In this document: piece after piece, positions 52,991 through 60,331 of the stretch | Layout: the number at the start of each line of letters is the position of its first letter | Position numbering within the stretch: the stretch's first letter is position 1 | Source: Gammaproteobacteria bacterium MOLA455 | GTDB taxonomy: Bacteria > Pseudomonadota > Gammaproteobacteria > Pseudomonadales > Porticoccaceae | Direction of reading: 5' to 3' | DNA length: 60,331 bases | NCBI GenBank assembly: GCA_000511875.1 | Contig: AZIN01000004.1 | Span: 448,915-509,245 of the forward strand | The notes under the pieces: generated by a model | What the model was told of the DNA's origin: nothing | Seen by the model: the letters and a program-made list of their open reading frames with translations, nothing else | Databases searched by the model: none | Program-made: the position numbers and the translations under genes

Positions 52991-53614
52991 ATGAGTTTGT
53001 TTAAAAAACGTACCCAAAAGCGAGCCGCTAAGGCAATTGATTCCTCAGGTGAGACAAAGCTTGAGTCGAAATCCGAATCAAGAGTTGAGCGCCGAACTCA
53101 ACTTAGAGCAGAGCCGAGAGCAGAACTCGTATCTGAGTCCGATGCGTTGGCTAAGTTGTCCGCTAAGGTGACGGCTAAATGGTCCGCAGACTCCTCTACC
53201 ATTGCTGCGCCCGGACCTGCGGATAGCTTTTCTCTAGATCAATATGCCAGGGTTGCCGATGAACCCCCCGCCACGTTTTCGCCGGCGCTGGCCGCCAGGC
53301 TTTCCGGTGAGTCTCTGCTTGACCCTAAAGTTGAATACGCTACGGCAAATAGCCCGGCTACCAAAACTCTCTCGACTGCAAACTCAGAGGGGCAGTCTTG
53401 GGATATCTGGTACGCCACCTTTAGAGCCGTCGCGACCCTTGGCAACTCGAGATTACAGCTGCAGGGTGCGGATGAAAATATTATCGATCTGATGGATCAT
53501 CAGCCATTAATAGAAGCGTTTAACAGCGCTGTTGATCCCGCTAAGCTAGGTGAACAATTTGCTGCCGACTTCGATGTCGGCGTCTTTTTACGCGACAACG
53601 GTGTATTTAAATAA
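52991..53614 (+). CDS. Hypothetical protein with charged N-terminal region
   Basis: A 207-residue protein. The first 65 residues are rich in Arg, Glu, Lys and Ser with short repeats (ESKSESRVERR, RAEPRAELV). The C-terminal half (SWDIWYATFRAVATLGNSRL) may be folded. There is no signal peptide or membrane segment. I do not recognise the family. It is probably co-transcribed with the DUF1145 gene. Confidence 0.6.
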   Translation: MSLFKKRTQKRAAKAIDSSGETKLESKSESRVERRTQLRAEPRAELVSESDALAKLSAKVTAKWSADSSTIAAPGPADSFSLDQYARVADEPPATFSPALAARLSGESLLDPKVEYATANSPATKTLSTANSEGQSWDIWYATFRAVATLGNSRLQLQGADENIIDLMDHQPLIEAFNSAVDPAKLGEQFAADFDVGVFLRDNGVFK

Positions 53615-53758
53615 GATGGTTTGAGATATTTTTAGAAAAAGTCATTTTGATTACAACAGCAAGGATTGCCGTTAAGTAAACCCGTCGGTGGCTGTATTTA
53701 ACTATAAGAGTAAATATAGCCTTAAATATCAGTGTTATTGCAAAGCAAATGGTTATTT

Positions 53759-54994
53759 ATGATTTCTCGAATTCTACTGATGTCTGCAGCACTATTAGTA
53801 ATGTCATGCGGCGGCTCAGGCTCAGGTTCAAATAGTGATTCAAGTGCAGGCACAGGCTCTTCAAATGCAGGCTCGTCAAATACAGGCACAGTCACGCTAG
53901 CAGGGCAGACTGAAGTCTGGTCCGATCAAATTAATTGGACTCTCAGTGCCACAGCCGAGGGCTTAAATAGCGCAGATGTTTCATTTCAGCTCGCTGCTGA
54001 TAATTCAGGTCTAGAGATAGATTCAACCACTGGTTTAATTCAGGGAGTGGCGACTACTGCGGGCGTTTATGACCTGGTAATCACTGCCGAAGACAGCGCC
54101 GGAGGATCCGCCGTCGAATCCTTTAGCTTCACCAGCAACGCCTTTATTGCTGGTCACTGGCTTATGGATTTACCGTCGAGCAATGAACAACTACTCTTAA
54201 TTATTTCGCGCAATGGTCGCGCCAGTATGACCAAATCTTCCGCTGTGGGTGAGATTGATAGCATCTGTAATGGCCAGCTGACGATTCTCGGTGACGCTGT
54301 TTCCGGATCCCTGAGCTGTGTCGATGCTGAGCTAAATCGCTTTGCACTGCCTGCCTCCGGGACTGTGGTTGTAGGCAGCAGTATTACATTGAGCGACTTT
54401 TCGTTTGCAGACAGTCTTGAAGATGCTCTTGTAGAAGGCCAATTTTTGTTTCAAACCCAAGCCGATGTATTTAACTTTGGTAGCATAGTGCCGGGCGTCT
54501 ATGCAGAGTATTCAGATATTGCCTCAGGCATCTCTCTGGTCAAGGTAACCGCTGACGGCAGCTTGACGGCAATGATGCCGAGCGACGTGGGCTTTCAAAA
54601 CAAGAATAGCCGCTGCGGGCTCTCTGGTAGTCTCGAGGCGGATGTGATTTTTGCCGATTATGAATTTGAGTCTCTAAAAAACGCGTTGCAGGTGTTTGAG
54701 GCGACTGTTACCTTAACCGATTGCGACCTCGGCAGTACTGCACTAGACAGCCTCAATTACAATCAAGCTCAAGCCAATGCTCTGGGTGCAAGCGTTCTCG
54801 ATACCCTTGCCGATGCTCAGTCTTTTAAGCTTTATTTTCCCGGCAGCGGTAATAGCAATGAGTCTCAAAATGCAGGGTATTTCCGTTATGTGCAGTTCTG
54901 TGATGAGTCCAACCAGCTCACTGCCATTGCAGCCCTGTTAAAGGACGATTCTGAGCAGTTTTCAATAATTGCCTGTCCAGTAGAAGAGAGCTAG
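53759..54994 (+). CDS. Putative lipoprotein with Ig-like domain
   Basis: About 411 residues. A lipoprotein signal (ISRILLMSAALLVMSC, lipobox LVMSC) is followed by a Gly/Ser/Asn/Thr linker (about residues 16-45) and an Ig/cadherin-like domain (GLEIDSTTGLIQGVATTAGVYDLVITAEDSAG). The remainder is a unique beta-rich domain with several Cys residues. ATG 53759 is chosen over GTG 53732 because it gives a standard signal peptide. It ends 5 nt before the convergent LysR gene. Function unknown; surface location inferred. Confidence 0.75.
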   Translation: MISRILLMSAALLVMSCGGSGSGSNSDSSAGTGSSNAGSSNTGTVTLAGQTEVWSDQINWTLSATAEGLNSADVSFQLAADNSGLEIDSTTGLIQGVATTAGVYDLVITAEDSAGGSAVESFSFTSNAFIAGHWLMDLPSSNEQLLLIISRNGRASMTKSSAVGEIDSICNGQLTILGDAVSGSLSCVDAELNRFALPASGTVVVGSSITLSDFSFADSLEDALVEGQFLFQTQADVFNFGSIVPGVYAEYSDIASGISLVKVTADGSLTAMMPSDVGFQNKNSRCGLSGSLEADVIFADYEFESLKNALQVFEATVTLTDCDLGSTALDSLNYNQAQANALGASVLDTLADAQSFKLYFPGSGNSNESQNAGYFRYVQFCDESNQLTAIAALLKDDSEQFSIIACPVEES

Positions 54995-54999
54995 TCAGC

Positions 55000-55839
55000 T
55001 TAGGCTAGGCTGGTGCTTAAAAACTCAATCAACAGGTGAACAGCTTCGTTTTTTCTGTTGCTGGCTGAGCTAATCAAACTGATACCCACCTCCCCAAGAG
55101 CTGGAAAGCGTGCCGATGGAGACAGTATTTTTAGATTCTCTGGCACCGTGCTCTTAGCCAACACAGTGACTCCCAGGCCCTCTTGTATCGCGTATTGGAT
55201 GCCGGTCAAATCCGGAATAGTGTAGACAACCTGCCAGGGCTGATTGCCACGATCCAAGGTTTGGATGGCGCGACTTCGATAGATACAGCCCTGAGCCGCG
55301 ACAATTAGCGGCACCACCCCAGTTTTGAGTATGGGTTTGTCGGCACTGGCTACCCAGACTAATTCGTCAGTCTTAACCAAATTGGAGTTGATGCTGGAGG
55401 GATTGTCTTCCAGTGCCAAAATAAGATCATGGCTCGCCTTGCCATTCTTTGAAAGCAGCTCCTTACTCAGTTCGCAATTCACCTCTAATGTGACATTGGG
55501 GTAGGCCTTGGCAAAACGGCTGACAATTTTAGGCATCAGCACTGTGGCAAATTCACTGGGAATCCCCAGACGTATTTTGCCCTCCACTGTGCTTTTCGAA
55601 AGCTGACTGATGGCCAGGTCATTAAGACTCAGAATCTGGTTTGCGTAGCCGTATAGATTCTCTCCCGCTTCACTGAGTTCGAGATTTTTGCCATTGCGCA
55701 GCAGCAGTTTTTCGTCGACCAATTCTTCTAGGCGCTGCATCTGTAAACTGATTGCTGGTTGCGAACGGCCCAGCAGCTCACCGGCCTTGGTGAAGCTGCT
55801 AAGTTGCGCCACTGAGACAAAGGCGCGCAGTAGGTCCAT
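55000..55839 (-). CDS. LysR-family transcriptional regulator
   Basis: A 279-residue regulator. The N-terminal winged helix MDLLRAFVSVAQLSSFTKAGELLGRSQPAISLQMQRLEE is followed by a periplasmic-binding-protein-like effector domain with IRLGIPSEFATVLMPKIVSRF. It is divergent from gcvT across a 200-nt region and could regulate it or itself. It lacks the features needed to call it GcvA. The effector is unknown. Confidence 0.9.
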   Translation of the reverse strand: MDLLRAFVSVAQLSSFTKAGELLGRSQPAISLQMQRLEELVDEKLLLRNGKNLELSEAGENLYGYANQILSLNDLAISQLSKSTVEGKIRLGIPSEFATVLMPKIVSRFAKAYPNVTLEVNCELSKELLSKNGKASHDLILALEDNPSSINSNLVKTDELVWVASADKPILKTGVVPLIVAAQGCIYRSRAIQTLDRGNQPWQVVYTIPDLTGIQYAIQEGLGVTVLAKSTVPENLKILSPSARFPALGEVGISLISSASNRKNEAVHLLIEFLSTSLA

Positions 55840-56039
55840 GGGGAGATTCTTAATATTATGGCCTCCAAATCTGAGCTGATTATACTATTTACATTACTAA
55901 TGCAGGCATTATAGCTATTAATTTAACAAATTGTCTTTAGGGCCTTAAAATGCGCGCTCTGAAGTGTTTTTTACCCTTTATTGTCAGTGCAATTTGTACT
56001 CAGCACGTTACTTTTCCACCCTTTAGAGCATGAAAGCTA

Positions 56040-57161
56040 ATGTCGACAGATGCCGAAATACAGAAAACCGTTTTCTATGATTATCACCTTGCTGCAGGTG
56101 GCAAAATGGTGCCCTTTGCTGGCTATCTGATGCCCGTGCAATACAGCAGTGGCATTATGCAAGAGCACCTGCACTGCAGAGAAAATGCCGGTCTGTTTGA
56201 TGTGTCCCATATGGGTCAGATTATTGTCGAAGGAGAAGGGGCAGCGCAGGCTTTGGAAAAACTTATGCCAGTGGATCTCGAATCTCTGGGCATCAACCAG
56301 CAAACCTACGCCATTCTAACCAATGAGCAGGGCGGAGTGATGGACGATTTGATTGTCACTCGCTGGGCCGAAAATGTCTTTTTTCTGATTGTTAACGCCG
56401 GCTGCAAAATCCAAGATCTCGAGCATATCCGCAGCCATTTACCTGGGTTTGCTGTTCGCTATCTCGGTGAGCACGGCCTACTAGCACTTCAGGGTTTACG
56501 CGCCAGAGAAATTATGGCGCAGCTATCCCCTGAAGCAAATAGACTGGTATTTATGAATGGCTGTCACAGCAGCATCGACGGCATTGAATGTTATATCACT
56601 CGCTCTGGTTACACCGGTGAAGACGGCTTTGAAATTTCCGTAGACCCCAGCGATGCTCACAGGCTCGCTGATAAGCTGCTCAGTTATGACCTAGTCAATT
56701 GGATTGGTCTCGGCGCGCGTGATTCACTGCGGCTTGAGGCAGGCCTTTGCCTCTACGGCCACGACATGAATGAGACCACCTCACCAGTAGAGGCGGGCAT
56801 TATCTGGAGTATCAGCAAATCTCGTCGTGTTGATGGCGCCAAAGCCGGTGGCTTTTTAGGTGCCGAAACCATATTGGATCAGATCGCTAATGGCGTGAGC
56901 AAGAAACGTGTTGGTTTTTTGGTCGATGGTCGCGCCCCGGTTCGCGAAGGTGCAGAGATTGTCGATCAGGCTGGCAATATAGTCGGCGCAATCACCAGCG
57001 GCGGATTTGGTCCGACCCTGCAGGCTCCCGTGGCCATGGGTTATGTGGCCATCGAGTTTGCTTCAGTGGGGACCAAGCTCAATGCATTGGTGCGAGGGCG
57101 ATCACTGCCGATTACCGTGACCAAGATGCCGTTGGTCGAGCAGCGTTATTTTCGAGGCTAA
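56040..57161 (+). CDS. gcvT: Glycine cleavage system T protein (aminomethyltransferase)
   Basis: A 373-residue folate-dependent enzyme. It releases ammonia from the aminomethyl-lipoyl group of GcvH and forms 5,10-methylene-THF. Conserved blocks are VPFAGYLMPVQYSSGI, FDVSHMGQI, YTGEDGFEISV, GLGARDSLRLEAGLCLYGHD and GFGPTLQAPVAMGYV. No clear ribosome-binding site precedes the ATG. gcvP follows after 57 nt, with no gcvH between. No glycine riboswitch is seen upstream. Confidence 0.95.
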   Translation: MSTDAEIQKTVFYDYHLAAGGKMVPFAGYLMPVQYSSGIMQEHLHCRENAGLFDVSHMGQIIVEGEGAAQALEKLMPVDLESLGINQQTYAILTNEQGGVMDDLIVTRWAENVFFLIVNAGCKIQDLEHIRSHLPGFAVRYLGEHGLLALQGLRAREIMAQLSPEANRLVFMNGCHSSIDGIECYITRSGYTGEDGFEISVDPSDAHRLADKLLSYDLVNWIGLGARDSLRLEAGLCLYGHDMNETTSPVEAGIIWSISKSRRVDGAKAGGFLGAETILDQIANGVSKKRVGFLVDGRAPVREGAEIVDQAGNIVGAITSGGFGPTLQAPVAMGYVAIEFASVGTKLNALVRGRSLPITVTKMPLVEQRYFRG

Positions 57162-57218
57162 GTTAAGTATTCAAGCCGTTCTTACCTAAAGACTAAATTA
57201 TTTACAGGAAATAATAAG

Positions 57219-60092
57219 ATGTTACAGAAGACACGCAGTTTGACTGATCTGGAAAATGCAGCCGAGTTTGTCGCCCGTCATATAGGCCCCAGCGCCGATG
57301 ATCAGCAGAAAATGCTCAGCTCTTTGGGTTGCAGCAGCCTTCAGGAATTGACCAGCCAAGTGGTTCCCGAAGCCATTGCTCTGACTCAGCCTCTCGATAT
57401 AGTAGACGGCTGCAGTGAAGCTCAGGCCTTGGCCGAGCTGCGTGAAATCGCCGCTCACAACAAGGTTTTCCGCAGCTTTATTGGTCAGGGTTACTACAAC
57501 ACCATTACCCCCAATGTAGTGCAGCGCAATATCCTTGAAAACCCCGCCTGGTACACAGCCTACACGCCGTATCAGCCCGAAATTTCTCAGGGTCGTCTGG
57601 AAGCGTTAATTAACTTCCAAACCATGATCACCGACCTTACCGGTATGGAGATGTCCAACGCCTCTATGCTCGACGAAGGCACAGCCGCAGCAGAAGCCAT
57701 GTCGCTCTGCCAGCGTATGTCCAAGTCTAAGTCCCTACGCTTCTTTGTCGACAGTGACTGCCTGCCCCAGACCATTGAAGTCATCAAAACCCGCGCTGAG
57801 CCCGTCGGCATTGAAGTGATTGTCGGCAATCCAGATCAGCTGCCAGAAAATTTGTTTGGCGCACTGTTTCAGTATCCCGGTGCCAGCGGTGAAATTCGCA
57901 GCTTTCGAAAAGTCATTAAGCAGGTGCAAGAGCAGGGTGCTCTAGTGGTTATGGCAGCCGATATCCTCAGTCTGGTGCTACTGGAGTCCCCAGGCTCCCT
58001 GGGCGCAGATGTGGTTATCGGCTCGACCCAACGCTTTGGTGTACCTCTCGGGTTTGGTGGGCCACACGCCGCCTATATGTCCACTCGCGAAGCCTTCAAG
58101 CGCAACTTGCCCGGCCGTTTGGTCGGCCTCTCCCAAGACGCTAATGGCGACCCAGCTTACCGTCTGGCACTGCAGACTCGCGAGCAACATATCCGTCGCG
58201 AGAAGGCCACTTCCAATATCTGTACCGCACAGGTACTACTGGCTGTTATCGCTGGCATGTACGCAGTTTACCACGGCCCTGAGGGACTGCAGCGCATAGC
58301 GCGACGAGTCAACCTAATGACCTCTGTATTGGCTCAGGGTTTGGCATTACATGGCATTAAGCCAACTAATAGTCACTGGTTTGATACTTTGACCTTGGAG
58401 ACCGGCAGCCGCACTGAGGAGATCCTCCAAGCCGCCGCACTCCATGAAGTTAACCTCCGTCGCATCGATGAAAACACCTTGGGTGTGTCGTTGGATGAAA
58501 CCGTAACTCGCAGCGATATCAGCCTGCTGTGGACGATTTTAATTGGCGAGCACAATATTGATATCGACGCTCTCGCCGACCAAGCCATAGACTCAGTGCC
58601 CAGCGAGTTAATCCGCACCGAGAGCTTCCTGACGCACCCGACGTTTAACCTCTATCATTCTGAAACCGAAATGCTGCGCTACCTGCGCAAGCTTTCAGAC
58701 AAGGATATAGCCCTGGATCGTGCAATGATCCCCCTCGGTTCCTGCACCATGAAGCTCAACGCCACCGCCGAGATGTTGCCGATCACCTGGCCTGAATTTT
58801 CCACCATGCACCCCTTTGCGCCAACTGATCAAACTCAGGGTTATCGACTGATGATCGACCAGTTAGAAGATATGCTCTGTGCCTCTACTGGTTACGACGC
58901 TATGTCACTGCAGCCCAACGCTGGCTCCCAGGGTGAGTATGCCGGACTGCTGGCCATTCGTGGTTACCACGAAAGCCGCGGCGACAGCGATCGTAACGTC
59001 TGTCTGATCCCGAGCTCAGCTCACGGCACCAATCCTGCCTCGGCACAGATGTGTGGCATGAAAGTAGTGGTGGTTAAATGTGATGATCAAGGCAATGTTG
59101 ATGTCGACGACCTTATCGCCAAAGCCGAACTGCACTCCGCCAAACTGTCCGCGATCATGGTTACCTATCCCTCGACCCACGGTGTCTTTGAAGAGCGAAT
59201 CGGCGAGATCTGCGAAATTGTTCACAACCACGGCGGCCAAGTCTATATAGACGGCGCCAACCTCAACGCCATGGTTGGTGTCTGCCAGCCCGGCAAGTTC
59301 GGCGGCGACGTCTCGCATCTCAACTTGCATAAAACGTTCTGTATCCCGCATGGTGGCGGCGGCCCAGGTGTTGGACCTATAGGCGTAGGCGCACACCTTG
59401 CACCCTTTATGCCCAGAGAAACTCCAGACGGCGATCGTCAAGGCGCACAGGTATCAGCAGCCCCCTACGGCAGTGCCAGCATCCTGCCGATCACCTGGAT
59501 GTATATCCGCATGATGGGTCGCAGCGGCCTCAAGCAAGCTACTGAAATGGCCATACTCAACGCTAACTACATCGCCACCCGCCTGCAGGACGACTATGAA
59601 ATCCTCTACACCGGCACACAGGGACGTATAGCTCACGAATGTATCCTCGACGTACGCTCAATTAAAGACGACGTCGGCATCAGTGTCGACGATATCGCCA
59701 AGCGTCTTATTGACTACGGCTTCCACGCCCCAACCATGTCATTCCCAGTTGCAGGCACCCTAATGATCGAGCCAACTGAGAGCGAATCAAAAGCCGAAAT
59801 CGACCGCTTCTGTGACGCGATGATCGCCATCAAACATGAAATCAACCAAGTGGCAGCAGGGCAGCTAGAACTCGCAGACAACCCATTGGTTCACGCCCCT
59901 CACACAGCCGAAGTGGTTGGCGCCGATGAGTGGACACGCAGCTACAGCCGCAGTCAGGCTGCTTACCCACTCAGCTCACTGCGTCAAAACAAATACTGGC
60001 CACCAGTCGGCCGTCTCGATCATGTGTTTGGCGACCGCAACCTAATCTGCTCCTGCCCCTCGATCTCTGATTACGAAACCGACGAAGCCTAA
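57219..60092 (+). CDS. gcvP: Glycine dehydrogenase (decarboxylating), P protein
   Basis: A 957-residue PLP enzyme. It decarboxylates glycine and transfers the aminomethyl group to lipoylated GcvH. It is the single-chain form with N-terminal ([17 protein letters not shown]) and C-terminal halves. The PLP Lys is predicted at residue 705 in [19 protein letters not shown], and a Gly-rich GGPHAAYMS lies in the N-half. AGGAAA precedes the ATG. Full length. Confidence 0.97.
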   Translation: MLQKTRSLTDLENAAEFVARHIGPSADDQQKMLSSLGCSSLQELTSQVVPEAIALTQPLDIVDGCSEAQALAELREIAAHNKVFRSFIGQGYYNTITPNVVQRNILENPAWYTAYTPYQPEISQGRLEALINFQTMITDLTGMEMSNASMLDEGTAAAEAMSLCQRMSKSKSLRFFVDSDCLPQTIEVIKTRAEPVGIEVIVGNPDQLPENLFGALFQYPGASGEIRSFRKVIKQVQEQGALVVMAADILSLVLLESPGSLGADVVIGSTQRFGVPLGFGGPHAAYMSTREAFKRNLPGRLVGLSQDANGDPAYRLALQTREQHIRREKATSNICTAQVLLAVIAGMYAVYHGPEGLQRIARRVNLMTSVLAQGLALHGIKPTNSHWFDTLTLETGSRTEEILQAAALHEVNLRRIDENTLGVSLDETVTRSDISLLWTILIGEHNIDIDALADQAIDSVPSELIRTESFLTHPTFNLYHSETEMLRYLRKLSDKDIALDRAMIPLGSCTMKLNATAEMLPITWPEFSTMHPFAPTDQTQGYRLMIDQLEDMLCASTGYDAMSLQPNAGSQGEYAGLLAIRGYHESRGDSDRNVCLIPSSAHGTNPASAQMCGMKVVVVKCDDQGNVDVDDLIAKAELHSAKLSAIMVTYPSTHGVFEERIGEICEIVHNHGGQVYIDGANLNAMVGVCQPGKFGGDVSHLNLHKTFCIPHGGGGPGVGPIGVGAHLAPFMPRETPDGDRQGAQVSAAPYGSASILPITWMYIRMMGRSGLKQATEMAILNANYIATRLQDDYEILYTGTQGRIAHECILDVRSIKDDVGISVDDIAKRLIDYGFHAPTMSFPVAGTLMIEPTESESKAEIDRFCDAMIAIKHEINQVAAGQLELADNPLVHAPHTAEVVGADEWTRSYSRSQAAYPLSSLRQNKYWPPVGRLDHVFGDRNLICSCPSISDYETDEA

Positions 60093-60112
60093 GGCGTAAC
60101 AGATAAACATCC

Positions 60113-60159
60113 CTGTACTGGCCAGTCTTGATTGCTTTTGCAAGACTGGTTGTGTACAG
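60113..60159 (+). terminator. Long hairpin after gcvP
   Basis: CTGTAC/GTACAG (outer 6 bp) and CCAGTCTTG/CAAGACTGG (inner 9 bp) form a nested stem separated by a small internal loop, 20 nt after the gcvP stop. There is no T tract directly 3', so it is a probable but not textbook terminator. Confidence 0.6.
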
Positions 60160-60258
60160 TTCCGCGCTCTCCAAAGAGCTACCCGCGCGCCATGGATAGC
60201 TGAGATGAGCATGTCGAGTTCCAGTCCGTTGTAAAGGATAGAAACGGTAGCAGTTTAT

Positions 60259-60331
60259 GGAGAGGTGTCCGAGTGGCTGACCAAATGCGATTAAGCATTT
60301 GGGTCGCACGCAGGGCGGTCTCGCAGAGACA
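60259..60331 (+). tRNA. tRNA-Ser-like 5' end with aberrant continuation (3' partial)
   Basis: The first 22 nt (60259-60280) look like the acceptor 5' strand, positions 8-9 and D-arm start of a bacterial tRNA-Ser (GGAGAGG, TG, TCCGAGTGGCTGA). The expected D-stem partner GGA and a 7-nt anticodon loop then fail to appear. Instead GACCAAATGC pairs with GCATTTGGGTC (one bulge) around a GATTAA loop. After it comes a GTCTC/GAGAC hairpin, and the window ends. It may be a disrupted tRNA gene, a tRNA-like RNA or an island-end fragment. No anticodon is assigned. Confidence 0.35.

Noticed and set aside
55950-56033. 27-codon frame just upstream of gcvT
   Set aside because: Weak ribosome-binding site and it ends before gcvT in a different frame. 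Too short to support without conservation data.
55840-56039. Glycine riboswitch upstream of gcvT
   Set aside because: The conserved GGAGAG and paired glycine-aptamer core sequences were not found.
59016-59441. Reverse-strand frame of 141 codons within gcvP
   Set aside because: It lies fully inside a highly conserved gcvP region and has no domain, so it is an antisense shadow.

Overview
The window looks like a chromosomal segment from an aerobic, heterotrophic marine gammaproteobacterium, probably Cellvibrionales/SAR92-like. This is inferred from gene content and gene order, not from a database search. Most of it is a conserved housekeeping backbone. The order topA - DUF6586-like - lexA - nagZ - csiV - mfd - gap2 - nqrABCDEF - apbE - nqrM - sthA - lolCDE is, as I recall it, close to the Pseudomonas order.

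Region by region. Positions 1-10.2 kb look like a beta-glucan (laminarin-type) uptake and degradation locus: a 5'-truncated multi-module carbohydrate-binding protein, a TonB-dependent receptor, a LytS/LytTR two-component pair and a secreted GH3 beta-glucosidase, with a methyltransferase on the other strand. Positions 10.4-15 kb hold an HD-domain protein, a MOSC protein, TatD, the lytic transglycosylase Slt and a universal stress protein. Positions 15-31 kb carry DNA topology, repair and envelope genes (topA, lexA with a perfect SOS box, nagZ, an MscS-type channel, lipocalin, csiV, mfd). Positions 31-41.5 kb are central energy metabolism: a long gap2-type GAPDH, the complete six-gene Na+-NQR operon with its maturation factors ApbE and NqrM, and soluble transhydrogenase. 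Positions 41.5-44.3 kb are a more accessory stretch with an AAA ATPase (DUF4143 type) and a LysE/ArgO exporter. Positions 44.3-51.2 kb carry the lipoprotein-sorting transporter LolCDE, a DUF2062 protein, a two-gene ABC-2 exporter and queF. Positions 51.2-55.8 kb hold a frameshifted class III cyclase, small membrane and lipoprotein genes and a LysR regulator. The right end has gcvT and gcvP with no gcvH between them, then a tRNA-Ser-like 5' end that does not continue into a normal cloverleaf.

The most unusual structures are four. (1) Two tandem copies of a 30-bp palindromic operator lie on the promoter of the AAA/DUF4143 ATPase, whose transcript appears to be leaderless. (2) A hairpin-containing repeat has expanded in frame in the N-terminus of LolD, adding roughly 60 low-complexity residues to an essential ABC ATPase. 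(3) A 43-codon small ORF with a strong ribosome-binding site overlaps the start of an unidentified membrane protein in an ATGA junction. (4) An aberrant tRNA-Ser-like sequence sits at the right edge. No prophage, intact insertion sequence, CRISPR array or rRNA was seen.
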